Assembly: GCF_000368265.1 (NCBI RefSeq)
Contig: NZ_KB851218.1
Span: 124,001-188,000 of the forward strand
Direction: 5' to 3'
Length of the DNA: 64,000 nucleotides
Origin: Acinetobacter brisouisimilis
Lineage (GTDB): Bacteria; Pseudomonadota; Gammaproteobacteria; Pseudomonadales; Moraxellaceae
Below the pieces are notes generated by a model. The model ran no database searches. It was not told where the DNA came from and was given only the letters and a program-made list of their open reading frames with translations. Positions 37,041 to 47,023 of this stretch are shown piece after piece (the stretch's first letter is position 1; every line of letters begins with the position of its first letter). A program made the translations under genes and the position numbers.

Positions 37041-38717
37041 ATGTTGACTCACTTAACTCTGATTAACTTTGCTTTGGCTGGTCATTTAGCCTTGGATATT
37101 GAAGCAGGCTTTCATGTCCTCACGGGAGAAACGGGTGCGGGTAAATCCCTGCTACTCGATGCACTTTCTGTCTGTCTTGGGGAACGTACAGACAGCCATA
37201 TGGTACGTTATGGCACAGATAAAGCCGATGTCACTGCCATTTTTAGCTATGCGGAACATTCTGCCGAAGCACAGTGGCTGGCGACACATGAACTGGCTGA
37301 TGAATCTGGCGAGATTCATCTACGTCGGGTGATCTTTGCCACAGGACGCAGTAAGGCATGGATTAATGGTCGTCCAAGTAGCCTTGCAGAACTTAAAGAT
37401 CTCGGGCGTTTGCTGGTTCAGCTCTACAGTCAGCATAGTCAGCAACAACTGCTCGAACCGCCTTATCCAAAACAGTGGCTCGACCGTTATAGCAACTTTG
37501 CTGAACCTGCCCAAACAGTACGCGACGCCTACAGCGTATGGCAAAAAGCCATTCGTCAGCATGAGCATGCCTTACATGCGCAAGCCACTCGCCTGCAACG
37601 CATTGCCACCCTTGAGCTGCAACTTGAAGAACTCGAAGATACCTTGCAGTACAACTATGCTGAAATTGAGCAGGAATTTGATCGACTCAGCCATCATGAA
37701 CACATCATGCAGGACTGTGCTTATGGTTTAAATGTACTTGATGAAGCTGAGCAAAACCTGACTCAGGAACTGGCAAGTGTAGTACGCCGCTTTGAAAGTC
37801 ACGTCGGACGCAGTGAGCAACTCTCCAATATTTATACGGCGCTCGTCAACGCACAAAGTGAACTCGAAGATGCCACGGCAAACCTGCGCCAGTTTATTGA
37901 CCGTCAAAGTTTTGACCCTGAACGCATGGAACAGCTCAATCAGCAGCTTGAGATCTTTCACCGTTTGGCGCGTAAATACCGCACCCAGCCCGATGAGTTA
38001 CATACTGCATATGCCACATGGCAGCAGGAACTGGAGCAACTACAACAACTGGATGACCCTGAAACCCTTGCCGAACAGGTGAAGCAAACCGAACAGGAAT
38101 TTATGGCTTTTGCCGAACAACTCGATCAGCAACGTCGTGAGGCCGCAGTACCACTTGCCAAGTTGCTCACTGAGCAAGTCAAACCATTGGCATTACCCGA
38201 AGCCTATTTTGAATTTAAGTTTGAACCGCTGGAACAACCCAATGCTGAGGGGCTAAGTTTCATTCAACTGCTATTTACCGCCAACAAAGGCATTCCAGCA
38301 CAGCCACTGGCTCGTGTGGCCTCAGGTGGTGAATTGTCACGAATTGCCTTGGTCATGCAAGTCATGAACGCTGAAAAAACCGATGCTGAAGTTTTGGTTT
38401 TCGATGAGATTGATGTCGGGATCAGCGGTGGTACAGCCGAAATTGTTGGGCGTTTACTTTCAGATCTGGCACAACATGTGCAAATTCTGTGTATTACGCA
38501 TCAAGCGCAGGTTGCTGCACAGTCCGATCATCATTTACTGGTTCAAAAACAGCAAAGCGACCCTGCCAGCAGCACCATTTTTGCCCTGAACGAAGAGCAG
38601 CGTATTCAGGAGCTGGCACGTATGACAGGTGGGGTTGAAATCAATGACACTACTTTGCAACATGCCAAGCAGTTACGCCAATTGAAATTTCAACACACCA
38701 AGATCGAAAAATCCTGA
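37041..38717 (+). CDS. recN: DNA repair protein RecN
   Basis: A 558-residue SMC-like ATPase that holds broken DNA together during recombinational repair. Walker A is GETGAGKS at 29-36, the ABC-type signature is VASGGELSRIA near 430, and Walker B is VLVFDEIDVGISGG. Between them is a long, Gln- and Glu-rich helical region forming an antiparallel coiled coil (about 150-370). The length matches E. coli RecN (553). I use the ATG of MLTHLTLINF, the family start, rather than the methionine four codons upstream. It stands alone, so damage control must act at its own promoter. Confidence 0.95.
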   Translation: MLTHLTLINFALAGHLALDIEAGFHVLTGETGAGKSLLLDALSVCLGERTDSHMVRYGTDKADVTAIFSYAEHSAEAQWLATHELADESGEIHLRRVIFATGRSKAWINGRPSSLAELKDLGRLLVQLYSQHSQQQLLEPPYPKQWLDRYSNFAEPAQTVRDAYSVWQKAIRQHEHALHAQATRLQRIATLELQLEELEDTLQYNYAEIEQEFDRLSHHEHIMQDCAYGLNVLDEAEQNLTQELASVVRRFESHVGRSEQLSNIYTALVNAQSELEDATANLRQFIDRQSFDPERMEQLNQQLEIFHRLARKYRTQPDELHTAYATWQQELEQLQQLDDPETLAEQVKQTEQEFMAFAEQLDQQRREAAVPLAKLLTEQVKPLALPEAYFEFKFEPLEQPNAEGLSFIQLLFTANKGIPAQPLARVASGGELSRIALVMQVMNAEKTDAEVLVFDEIDVGISGGTAEIVGRLLSDLAQHVQILCITHQAQVAAQSDHHLLVQKQQSDPASSTIFALNEEQRIQELARMTGGVEINDTTLQHAKQLRQLKFQHTKIEKS

Positions 38718-38811
38718 GTAAAAAACTATTGGCGAAAGCGATTTACTCTTGTATGTTGATAAAAGGTCTCAATATAACATTGAACAACTAGATTTTAGGA
38801 GAACGGCTTAG

Positions 38812-39366
38812 GTGAGCAAACAATATTTGACGCATCGTTGTCTCATTGCTCCCCCTGATATGGCAGATGATTTTTTTGCCAACACCGTGATTTATTTGGC
38901 ACGTCACGATGCCGATGGTGCACAGGGAATTATTATTAATCGCCCTGCAGGGATTCAGGTTAAAGAGTTACTCAATGACTTGGAAATTGACGCAGACAAT
39001 GTACAACCGCACGAAGTGCTACAAGGCGGACCACTACGCCCTGAGGCAGGCTTTGTTTTACATACAGGACAGCCCGTCTGGCATTCGTCAATTGCGGTTG
39101 GTGAAAATCTGTGTATTACCACCAGCAAAGATATTTTAGATGCGATTGCTCACAATGAAGGCGTTGGACGTTATCAGATTGCATTGGGCTATGCCAGTTG
39201 GACTAAAAACCAGCTTGAAGAAGAAATCGCCCGCGGTGACTGGCTGATGTGCGATGCAGATATGGATCTGATTTTTAACTTGCCGTATCCTGAGCGTTGG
39301 GATGCCGCCTATAAAAAAATCGGCATTGATCGTAACTGGCTTGCCTCCGAGATTGGTCATGCCTGA
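38812..39366 (+). CDS. YqgE/AlgH family protein
   Basis: A 184-residue cytoplasmic protein of the UPF0301 (YqgE/AlgH) family. The start is a GTG at 38812 with AGGAG upstream. Family hallmarks are [22 protein letters not shown], the GxxGIIINRP segment ([15 protein letters not shown]) and [16 protein letters not shown]. AlgH was named for effects on alginate in Pseudomonas, but its biochemical role is unknown. It overlaps the ruvX start by 8 bases; the yqgE-ruvX pairing is widely conserved in gammaproteobacteria, which implies co-expression. Confidence 0.93.
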   Translation: MSKQYLTHRCLIAPPDMADDFFANTVIYLARHDADGAQGIIINRPAGIQVKELLNDLEIDADNVQPHEVLQGGPLRPEAGFVLHTGQPVWHSSIAVGENLCITTSKDILDAIAHNEGVGRYQIALGYASWTKNQLEEEIARGDWLMCDADMDLIFNLPYPERWDAAYKKIGIDRNWLASEIGHA

Positions 39367-39796
39367 AACAATGCAAACCCTTATGGCATTTGACTTCGGC
39401 ACACAAAAAATGGGCATTGCCGTGGGTCAGTCGGCCATTCAGAACGTGAATCCCCTCCCTCTTTTTCCCATGAAAGACGGTATTCCCAACTGGGATGAGT
39501 TGCTAAAACTGGTCAAGCAATGGCAGCCAGATGTATTTCTGGTGGGACTTCCTTTAAATATGGATGATTCAGAGTCTGATTTGTCCATGCGCGCACGCAA
39601 ATTTGCCCGCCGCTTGCGCCATCAAACCAACATTACGACATGGATGCTGGATGAACGTTTGACCACACGTGAAGCCCGTGAAGAACTCAGTGCCTTTCAG
39701 CGTCAGGGGCGTGCCAAACGCGTGGCTGCTGATAGCCTTGCAGCAGGGTTATTACTGGAAAGCTGGTATCGTGAACCCGAAGGGATCACCCCCTAA
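39359..39796 (+). CDS. ruvX: RuvX/YqgF family nuclease (pre-16S rRNA processing)
   Basis: About 145 residues with an RNase H-like fold, the Holliday-junction-resolvase-like YqgF family, needed in E. coli for maturing the 5' end of 16S rRNA. The first catalytic Asp is in [15 protein letters not shown]; further family segments are [15 protein letters not shown], the Glu of [10 protein letters not shown] and the last acidic residue in the [11 protein letters not shown] stretch. I start at the ATG at 39359 ([10 protein letters not shown]), which overlaps the upstream stop; a second ATG 12 bases on is possible. The open frame extends further upstream but lies within yqgE. Confidence 0.93.
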   Translation: MPETMQTLMAFDFGTQKMGIAVGQSAIQNVNPLPLFPMKDGIPNWDELLKLVKQWQPDVFLVGLPLNMDDSESDLSMRARKFARRLRHQTNITTWMLDERLTTREAREELSAFQRQGRAKRVAADSLAAGLLLESWYREPEGITP

Positions 39797-39815
39797 AACT
39801 CAAAGTTCAAGACAT

Positions 39816-39847
39816 AAAAAAACCTGCAATTTAATGCAGGTTTTTTT
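39816..39847. terminator. bidirectional intrinsic terminator between ruvX and the efflux operon
   Basis: Perfect 13-bp stem, arms AAAAAAACCTGCA and TGCAGGTTTTTTT, loop of 6, with T-runs on both strands. It serves ruvX on the plus strand and the efflux operon on the minus strand. Confidence 0.9.
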
Positions 39848-39899
39848 ATTGGGAAAATAAGACAAAGTCAAAGTTTAGGTGATGTGCCCAAAGACTAGC

Positions 39900-40916
39900 T
39901 TATTTTTTGGCAGGCTTATTCTCTAAAATGTGAATCGTTGCAGTACGCCCCGCTACAAATGCCAATGTATTTTTTGGCTCTTCATCTAAAATGAATTTTA
40001 CAGGTACACGCTGTGCCAAACGCACCCAAGTAAAGGTTGGGTTTACATTTGCCAGCAAATTCGAACTGGTTGAACGCTCACGATCATCAATCCCTGAAGC
40101 GACCCCTTGCACATGTGCTTTAATTTTTTGTGAATCACCCATCAACTGAATTGTGGCATGATCGCCCAAATGAATACGATTGAGTTTAGTTTCTTCAAAA
40201 TAACCCACCACATACAATTGTTTACGGTCAATCAATGCAGCAACATTGTCACCCACTTTGATATAACTGCCTGCACGTAAACTAAAATTCGACAAGGTTC
40301 CATCTGCTGGCGCAACCACTTGAGAGCGGTGCAAATTCAAGGCTGCCAGATTTAATGTACTTTGAGCAACATCAACCGCTGCTTTTTGCTGCTGAATATT
40401 GGCTTTAGCTTCTTCAATCGCCGCTTTGAGCTGACCTTCTTCGGCATGCGACTGATCACGGGTCGCGAACATTTGATCCTGTTCCTGTTTGGACACCGCA
40501 CCATCCATTAAACTGGAATAACGCACCGCATTTTTTTCTGCCAGATGGGTATTGGCTTGTGATTTCACCAAATTTGCATTGGCTTGCAGCAAATTGGCCT
40601 GCATTTGTGCCAGACCTGCTTTAGCTTTAGCCAGATCGGCGCGTGCTTGCTCAACATCCAGTTGCTGACGCGCAACGTCAATTTTGAACAAGACCTGACC
40701 TTTCTTCACCGTCTGGTTATCTTGTACCAGTACATCCGTCACTAACCCAGAAACATCGGAAGACACCTGAATCACATCACCACGTACACGACCATCACGT
40801 GTCCATGGCTCAGCATTGTAGTAATCCCACAAATGCACCGCGGCATAAATTGCGATGAGCAATGTCACCAGTGTCACGATAGGTCGAACGACTTTACGTG
40901 CATCAAACGAATTCAT
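39900..40916 (-). CDS. HlyD/EmrA-type periplasmic adaptor of an Aae-like efflux system
   Basis: A 338-residue membrane fusion protein anchored by one N-terminal helix (VTLLIAIYAAVHLWDYY, about 16-33). It then shows the barrel-sandwich half GDVIQVSSDVSGLVTDVLVQ, a long coiled-coil hairpin of Ala/Gln-rich heptads (about 75-195), the second lipoyl half VVAPADGTLSNFSLRAGSYI and a beta-barrel. It would link the FUSC pump to an outer-membrane channel. It is last in the order FUSC pump, DUF1656 protein, adaptor. By analogy with AaeXAB the cargo may be aromatic carboxylic acids; this is inference. Confidence 0.9.
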   Translation of the reverse strand: MNSFDARKVVRPIVTLVTLLIAIYAAVHLWDYYNAEPWTRDGRVRGDVIQVSSDVSGLVTDVLVQDNQTVKKGQVLFKIDVARQQLDVEQARADLAKAKAGLAQMQANLLQANANLVKSQANTHLAEKNAVRYSSLMDGAVSKQEQDQMFATRDQSHAEEGQLKAAIEEAKANIQQQKAAVDVAQSTLNLAALNLHRSQVVAPADGTLSNFSLRAGSYIKVGDNVAALIDRKQLYVVGYFEETKLNRIHLGDHATIQLMGDSQKIKAHVQGVASGIDDRERSTSSNLLANVNPTFTWVRLAQRVPVKFILDEEPKNTLAFVAGRTATIHILENKPAKK

Positions 40917-40946
40917 AACTTTATCCTAAACGTTCATCACCTAAAA

Positions 40947-41153
40947 TTAATACGAAAACTGAGCAAAAACCCAGTGTGTCAGCAATAGACAAACCATATA
41001 CAAACTCAGGTTAAATATGCCTGGAAAGGCAACCCAGTCACGTTGAATCAGGCGATCTGTCCATTTACTCAGTAACATAAAAACAATATATGCTAGCAGT
41101 GCCTGAATCAGCAGACTCGGCACAAAAACACCATATAGATTAAATTCACCCAT
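40947..41153 (-). CDS. DUF1656 small membrane protein (AaeX-like)
   Basis: A 68-residue inner-membrane protein with two hydrophobic segments: VFVPSLLIQALLAYIVFMLL (about 9-28) and LYMVCLLLTHWVFAQF (about 51-66). It begins MGEFNLYGVFVPSLL, close to the E. coli AaeX pattern, and sits between the pump and adaptor genes with gaps of 2 and 30 bases. Members of this family always accompany FUSC-type pumps, but no biochemical role is known. Confidence 0.88.
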   Translation of the reverse strand: MGEFNLYGVFVPSLLIQALLAYIVFMLLSKWTDRLIQRDWVAFPGIFNLSLYMVCLLLTHWVFAQFSY

Positions 41154-41155
41154 GC

Positions 41156-43222
41156 TTATGCCCCTGCCTGCGTGGTTGAAATATGAAAAATACTGCTGCG
41201 GATATTGTTAAGACTAATGCGTAACCGCTGTTCAATATCGGCTGGCGTTTCTTGCTGAAGTTGTTGTTCTAACTGTGTAATCTTCTGTATGACCTGCGCA
41301 AGAATATCTTCTGCCAAATGCAACTGCTTTTCCTGATTGCGAAAAGCATCGTCTAATATGCTTTGCAATTCACCAATCGCTGTTTTCAATTCTGTAGGCA
41401 TTTCTGCCCGATTAGCCAGCTCATCCAAGCGGCTTAAATCTACAATTGCGCTGGTTTCAATCAGGGCCAAATTCATGGCTTGCTTTAAGTCAGGAGACTG
41501 CACCAGCTTGGTATTCAGTACGCCTATTCGATCTAGCATACTGCGTAAATGAATTCGGAATTCAACTCCATAAGGCAAGTACAATGCTTCGCGCATGGCT
41601 TTATAGTGGTGGGATAAAATTCGGCTGGCACTTTGTTCGGGAGAAATGGCTCGAATAAAATACACGGCCAGTACCGCAATAATAGGGCCTGCTACACTAC
41701 CCAAGCAACCTTCAAAGGACTTTACGGGGTCAATACTATAACGGTTTTGCAAATTCAAACTCATGATGAACGTCACCATGGTCGGCAATGCCAAACCCGC
41801 CAACGGTGGATGTGGATAGAGCATCACAAAGAAAATCAGGACTGGTGCAAGAACTAAGCCTAACTCCCAGAATTCCTTGACCTCAGGCATAATGCCCAAG
41901 ATATAAATCACTGTTAAAATTCCGGCATAAATACTGCCACGAATAAACAGTTTCAGAGCAGGAACAGGGTTATCCATTGCAGTTAAAATACACGCTGAAA
42001 CTGCTGCCAGCTGTGCCATCATGTAACCTGCACTCCAGCCGCTATACACCCACAACGAAAACGACACAAGAATTGCCACCATCGCTGCAAGCGCCCCACG
42101 CAGTGCCATACCATGATCGCGATGCAAACTTGGATAACTGGTGGTCAATGTCGCGATTGATTCAGGAATGTGCTTGTCACCACGTTGAATCAATCGCCAA
42201 ATGAGTTTCACTGTAAAAACATTTTGAATCAGATGGCGAATATCCATTTTCAGACCATCAAGTATGATCTGTTGTTCTGGGCGTGCCAGCTGATGCAGAT
42301 GTTGAAAATCCTGTTCAAATTCAGCAGGTAATGCCGTTAAATCAGATTCTTGAACCTCTGTTTTACTTTGAATAAATACTCGAATATGTTGATGCAGGGT
42401 CAATACGCCTTGCTGATAATGCGCATCGATGGCATTGAGCTGGCGAATCCGTTCTGCTGTCGCTGTCAAATTGGAAACAATCATGGTGACCTGATGCAGT
42501 AACTCCTGAATCGGTTTGGTCATGCCTTGCAGTTCACCTTTTTCATAGGCCAAGTGTGCTGCCAAAGCATGTATATCGGCAATATCACTGGTGATTGCAC
42601 CGAGCAGCTGGTTATAGTTATTGTCAGCAATATGCTCAGTTAAAATTTTCTGAAAAATCTGGCGAGTATCATTTAAGGTTTTATCGACACGCTGCTGAAT
42701 GGCTGGCCCCAGATGCATAGGGAAAATCGTGGCAAAGACCACCGCAGTACAAACCACCGCCAGCGAAATTTCAAGTACGCGTCCCAGTGCCATATCAAAG
42801 ACACTCACGGTTTCGATACTATTAATCGAGTTACATACAATCATGGCGGTGGTATAACCTGCCAGCATGAAAACATAACTACGTGGTGTGCGGTCTAGTA
42901 AAGAGATATATAAACAGAAGCCCACCCAAGCGGCCAAGACTGACATAAACAAAAATGGCGTATTGATCAAATGAGGTGTAATCAGCGTTGCGACCACCGC
43001 CCCTGCGGCGGTACCCAATAAACGGTAAATCGCTTTGGACGACACCATACCTGAATATGGATTGACAATAATCATCACGGTGCCGATGGCCCACATGGGA
43101 TAGGTCAAATCTAAACAAAAGGCGAGATACAGTGCCAACATGCCCGCAATAAAGGTTTTTACCGCAAAGATAAAATCCATTTTTGAAGGACGAAACGCCA
43201 ACAACTGTTTATAGAGCAACAT
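41156..43222 (-). CDS. FUSC/AaeB family efflux pump
   Basis: A 688-residue inner-membrane protein with the duplicated FUSC layout: an N-terminal block of about six helices (residues about 15-165), a cytoplasmic helical domain (about 170-350) and a second block of about six helices (about 375-520), then a C-terminal soluble helical tail. Segments such as YPMWAIGTVMIIVNPYSGMV and YRLLGTAAGAVVATLI are typical of AaeB and fusaric-acid-resistance pumps. It is the first gene of the operon and diverges from an IclR regulator. Exported compounds could be aromatic acids or toxic phenolics. Confidence 0.92.
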   Translation of the reverse strand: MLLYKQLLAFRPSKMDFIFAVKTFIAGMLALYLAFCLDLTYPMWAIGTVMIIVNPYSGMVSSKAIYRLLGTAAGAVVATLITPHLINTPFLFMSVLAAWVGFCLYISLLDRTPRSYVFMLAGYTTAMIVCNSINSIETVSVFDMALGRVLEISLAVVCTAVVFATIFPMHLGPAIQQRVDKTLNDTRQIFQKILTEHIADNNYNQLLGAITSDIADIHALAAHLAYEKGELQGMTKPIQELLHQVTMIVSNLTATAERIRQLNAIDAHYQQGVLTLHQHIRVFIQSKTEVQESDLTALPAEFEQDFQHLHQLARPEQQIILDGLKMDIRHLIQNVFTVKLIWRLIQRGDKHIPESIATLTTSYPSLHRDHGMALRGALAAMVAILVSFSLWVYSGWSAGYMMAQLAAVSACILTAMDNPVPALKLFIRGSIYAGILTVIYILGIMPEVKEFWELGLVLAPVLIFFVMLYPHPPLAGLALPTMVTFIMSLNLQNRYSIDPVKSFEGCLGSVAGPIIAVLAVYFIRAISPEQSASRILSHHYKAMREALYLPYGVEFRIHLRSMLDRIGVLNTKLVQSPDLKQAMNLALIETSAIVDLSRLDELANRAEMPTELKTAIGELQSILDDAFRNQEKQLHLAEDILAQVIQKITQLEQQLQQETPADIEQRLRISLNNIRSSIFHISTTQAGA

Positions 43223-43650
43223 GTATATCTCTCGAATACTCGGTTAGATTTTGATGATGTATCACTCTTTGCTCAAATTAAAGACAATAATGTTCTAACA
43301 TTTGCTCAACAAACAGCAAATCTATGATTTGTCACAATGCCATAGCATACTTAACCCATAGGCTTGTCTACAGGCGCTGTATTTGGTCGGAGGTTTTCTT
43401 GCCTGTTTGAGGTGCAAGAAAGCAAAGAGTTGAATTCGTTTAATGCAAAGAAGATGCAATTTAACGTCTTCATTCGATATTTGGTTTGCCGATTTTTTCA
43501 AAAAAAAACATATTCGTCAACACTAATATCTTAATTTGATAATTTATGTTATTTTATACAAACATCTTATGTTTTTTTTATGCGAAAAGATGTACCGTTT
43601 TATAAAATATAACGACTTTGCCACCTTTATTTTTGGGAAATCTATTCTCT
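43223..43650. promoter_or_regulatory. divergent control region with TTTGCTCAA repeats
   Basis: The gap between the efflux operon and the IclR gene. TTTGCTCAA occurs twice in the same direction, at 43268-43276 and 43301-43309, 33 bases apart (about three helical turns). The second copy also starts an inverted repeat TTTGCT-N8-AGCAAA (43301-43320). These are plausible operators for a regulator of the efflux operon. The part nearer the IclR gene is AT-rich with no hexamer pair that I can defend. Confidence 0.4.
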
Positions 43651-44439
43651 ATGGCTGTTACGAGCTTTGGTAAAATTTTAACCGTTTTAGATTTATTCTC
43701 GATTTCTCGACACGTCATCAATGTCGATATTATTAGTCAGGAACTCGGTTTATCCCGACCGACAAGCTATCGGTACTTAAAAGAGCTGGTGTCAGCGGAT
43801 TTATTGCAACGCATTAGCGGTACTTCAGGCGACTATACACTTGGACCGAAAATTGCGGTACTGGACTATATTTCGCGCACGACTGATCCATTGGTTCAAG
43901 TCAGTATTCCGTATATGAAAGATATTGTTGAGCATACCGAACTCAGTTGCCTACTCACTTTCCTAAACCATGATTACTGTATCGACATTCATGATGAGTC
44001 TTTTCAAGGCAACTTACTGGTGTCGTATGGTCGGGGTAGCCCGCGCCCTGTCTATATGGGAGCATCACCCAAAATTATTGTGGCACACATGAACAAGCAA
44101 GGCTTGCACAATTTCTACGAGCATTATTCCGCACAACTTGCCAAAGTCGGTTTTGCTCAGGATGAAAGCCAGTTCATTCAGCACATGCGTAAAATTAAAA
44201 AGCAGGGTTATTATTTTTCTCAAGGTGAAGTCAATCCGCTCTATTCAAGCTTGTCCGTACCGATTAAATATTCCAGCAAAATTGCACCTGTTGCCCTAAC
44301 AGTTGTCGGTTCAAAAAACCGTTTTGAATACGTCAATCTGGAAAAAATCATTCAGACGTTGAAAGAACATGCTACAGAGATTGAGAAAAAATATTTAAGC
44401 CTTGCCGAACAGGTTGAACAGCAGTCACATCCCGACTAA
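43651..44439 (+). CDS. IclR family transcriptional regulator
   Basis: A 262-residue regulator with an N-terminal winged helix-turn-helix (about 1-60, recognition helix in LGLSRPTSYRYLKELVSADL) and the C-terminal GAF-like ligand domain (about 85-250). IclR proteins usually bind small organic acids and control catabolic or efflux genes. I use the ATG at 43651 (MAVTSFGKIL); the upstream TTG frame adds 11 residues unlike the family. It diverges from the efflux operon by 428 bases and may control it, though the genes often respond to a LysR regulator in other species. The ligand is unknown. Confidence 0.9.
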   Translation: MAVTSFGKILTVLDLFSISRHVINVDIISQELGLSRPTSYRYLKELVSADLLQRISGTSGDYTLGPKIAVLDYISRTTDPLVQVSIPYMKDIVEHTELSCLLTFLNHDYCIDIHDESFQGNLLVSYGRGSPRPVYMGASPKIIVAHMNKQGLHNFYEHYSAQLAKVGFAQDESQFIQHMRKIKKQGYYFSQGEVNPLYSSLSVPIKYSSKIAPVALTVVGSKNRFEYVNLEKIIQTLKEHATEIEKKYLSLAEQVEQQSHPD

Positions 44440-44458
44440 TTCACTTTTTAAAAATCAC

Positions 44459-44480
44459 AAGGCGGATAAACATCCGCCTT
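44459..44480. terminator. terminator between the IclR gene and the SulP gene
   Basis: Perfect 9-bp stem AAGGCGGAT/ATCCGCCTT with a 4-base loop in the convergent gap. The U-run is weak on the plus strand; on the minus strand it is TTGTGATTTTT. Confidence 0.65.
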
Positions 44481-44505
44481 GCTTGTATCAAACAAGATCT
44501 GGTGG

Positions 44506-46695
44506 TTACTCTAGAAAATTGACTTGCCCAGTTTTTACATCGTAAATCGCGCCAACAATTCCAACTTCACCCTTCTCGACCATCTCACGTAGCACATTGC
44601 TATGTTTGAGAATATACGCCATGTTGTTTTTGACATTCATCATGGTCACTTCATCAATAAAACTGCGCACGTTCGGATCATTCGCCATTCGGTTTTTGAC
44701 CGTATCAATAGCCGACATAATCGGTTTCAGCACATATTGAATGTTGGGTGTATCTTGAGCCTGACTCACATCAAGTTGCTGCTGATACATCTGACATGCT
44801 GCCGTGACTGCACCGCAGTCTGTATGCCCAAGAACCACGATCAGGCGAGAACCTTTACTTTTACAAGCAAATTCCAGTGAACCGAGCACTTTCTCCCCTG
44901 CAATATTCCCAGCGATCCGTAAACTAAACAGATCACCCACACCAACATCAAACAACATTTCGGTTGGGGCACGCGAATCCATACAACCTAACACTGCAGC
45001 AATCGGATGCTGTCCATATTTGGCGGTAATCTGGATTTGTCGGGTAATATTATGTTGTAACCGCTGCTGCGAAACAAAGCGTTGATTGCCATCTTTGAGT
45101 TTTTGCAAAATCAGTTCAGGGGTCAATTGTTGCTGCAGCTCACGGGTACTGACATCGACATCAATCACATCATCTTCACGCAACTCGGGATAATGTGCCT
45201 GAAAGCCAATCAGCTTCAGGTCAATCTGCTGTTGTGTGGCTTTATCCTGCTGAAACTCATGAATCACCTGATACAAATCAGGATCAATATACACGGTATT
45301 ACTGGCATCAATCACCACCGTTTCATGGCGCTTGATTTTGTTGAGTACAGACAATAACGTAGCGCGGTTTAAAAAGCTGACATTTTGCGCGAGTTCAATA
45401 CGGGTTAAATTGCCATGCAAATGCTTTTCATGAATCACTTTGACACCACTATGCATATTGCTATGCAAAATAAATAGTGCGCTCAACACTAAACCAATCA
45501 TGATCCCGATCAGCAAATCGGTCAGCATAATTGCAACAATGGTCACAATAAACGGTAGAAACTGCTTCCAGCCCTTCTGGTACAACTGGATAAACAGCTT
45601 CGGCTGTGCCAGTTTATAACCTGTAAGTAACAGAATTGCTGCCAATGCCGACAGTGGCACAACATTCAGCAAAGGCGTTAAAAACACAATCGCAATAATC
45701 AGCAAAATGCCGTGAAAAATGGTCGATACTTTGGATTTGGAACCACTGGTCGCATTGACGGAACTTCGTACAATCACCGATGTGACAGGCATCCCACCAA
45801 CAAAACCCGATAGCGTATTACCAATCCCCTGCGCCAGCAATTCACGGTTTGGCGGCGAACTACGCTTTTGCGGATCCATCTTGTCGGCAGCTTCCAGATT
45901 CAGCAAAGTTTCCAACGATGCAACAACAGCAAGCGTGACTGCTCCCACATAAATTTGCGGGTTATTCCAGTAAGAAAAATCTGGGAAATAAAAAATTTTC
46001 TCTTCCGAAGAAAACAAACTCGGTAAATCAATCAAATGCTGATCACCTACCGCAAAACTTGAACCAGTCTGAATCAACAACCAGTTCAGAACGCCTGCAA
46101 ATACCACCGCAACCAGTGCCGATGGCAACTGCAACTTCTTTAAAGGTGTTTGATCCCATAACAAAATCAATGCGACAGACAGTACACCAATCACGGCTGC
46201 CCCCACATCAATATGTTGCAAAACCTGAGGGAAATTTTGCAGACCCAACTGTTTGATCGTTGCCATATGCAAACCAAACAGGTTCGGTAACTGATTGATC
46301 ATGAGAATTAAACCAATTGCCACCAACAAACCTAAGATCACATTGGTTGGGACAAAATTGGCAAAGCTGCCCAGCTTTAAACAGCCAAAGACCATTTGTA
46401 GCAGACCTGCCAAAATCACGCACAGCAAAAATGCCGAATAATGACCATCCAGCGCGATGAGCTGTGTCAAAATAATCGCAGTTAAACCCGCTGCAGGACC
46501 TGAAACACTAATCTGTGAACCACTCAATGCACCGACCACAATCCCGCCGATTACACCTGCAATCACACCTGACAATAACGGCGCTCCCGATGCATGGGCA
46601 ATCCCCAAACACAACGGCAATGCCACCAGAAACACCACTAAACCTGACATCAAATCGCTCGGATAAAACTTCCGATCTAAAAACATTGTTTTCAT
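44506..46695 (-). CDS. SulP anion transporter fused to beta-carbonic anhydrase
   Basis: A 729-residue two-part protein. Residues about 10-410 form a SulP/SLC26 permease with about 11-14 membrane segments (for example SGLVVFLVALPLCLGIAHAS and GNTLSGFVGGMPVTSVIVRS), followed by a reduced STAS-like region (about 430-510). The C-terminal 200 residues are a beta-carbonic anhydrase with all zinc ligands: C571 and D573 in CMDSR, H624 and C627 in GHTDCG. SulP-carbonic anhydrase fusions are thought to import bicarbonate or pass it directly to or from CO2 in the cytoplasm. Fusion is real: one uninterrupted frame. The true substrate is unproven. Confidence 0.93.
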   Translation of the reverse strand: MKTMFLDRKFYPSDLMSGLVVFLVALPLCLGIAHASGAPLLSGVIAGVIGGIVVGALSGSQISVSGPAAGLTAIILTQLIALDGHYSAFLLCVILAGLLQMVFGCLKLGSFANFVPTNVILGLLVAIGLILMINQLPNLFGLHMATIKQLGLQNFPQVLQHIDVGAAVIGVLSVALILLWDQTPLKKLQLPSALVAVVFAGVLNWLLIQTGSSFAVGDQHLIDLPSLFSSEEKIFYFPDFSYWNNPQIYVGAVTLAVVASLETLLNLEAADKMDPQKRSSPPNRELLAQGIGNTLSGFVGGMPVTSVIVRSSVNATSGSKSKVSTIFHGILLIIAIVFLTPLLNVVPLSALAAILLLTGYKLAQPKLFIQLYQKGWKQFLPFIVTIVAIMLTDLLIGIMIGLVLSALFILHSNMHSGVKVIHEKHLHGNLTRIELAQNVSFLNRATLLSVLNKIKRHETVVIDASNTVYIDPDLYQVIHEFQQDKATQQQIDLKLIGFQAHYPELREDDVIDVDVSTRELQQQLTPELILQKLKDGNQRFVSQQRLQHNITRQIQITAKYGQHPIAAVLGCMDSRAPTEMLFDVGVGDLFSLRIAGNIAGEKVLGSLEFACKSKGSRLIVVLGHTDCGAVTAACQMYQQQLDVSQAQDTPNIQYVLKPIMSAIDTVKNRMANDPNVRSFIDEVTMMNVKNNMAYILKHSNVLREMVEKGEVGIVGAIYDVKTGQVNFLE

Positions 46696-47023
46696 AAATA
46701 ACCGTCTAAAATGAAAGAATAAGACAGCTCGTTATTTGTTATTCCTTATCTTCCTTGTTTGACAACACATCATCCCTAATCCTTGAAGGAAAACTTCACG
46801 TGCCGCAAGCATCTTGACAGAGGTCTTTTTAAAAAAAGGTAGTTTTTATCAACACAGTTGTCAGCATCTGTAATGTTATACAGTTTTATTGCTAACAACT
46901 CTTGCATAAAGCCAAGTTTTTTAATAAGGATTATTTTTATAAAATTTTACTTTATAAATCATTTATCTATTTTTTCCATACACGCTATTTCAGCAAATAC
47001 TCCCACCAAAAAACAGGCACAAA
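46696..47023. other. 328-base intergenic stretch upstream of the SulP gene
   Basis: AT-rich spacer that should hold the SulP promoter (minus strand). No supported ORF. A short frame at 46858-47067 on the plus strand has no ribosome site and overlaps the pgsA terminator, so I leave it out. Confidence 0.4.
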
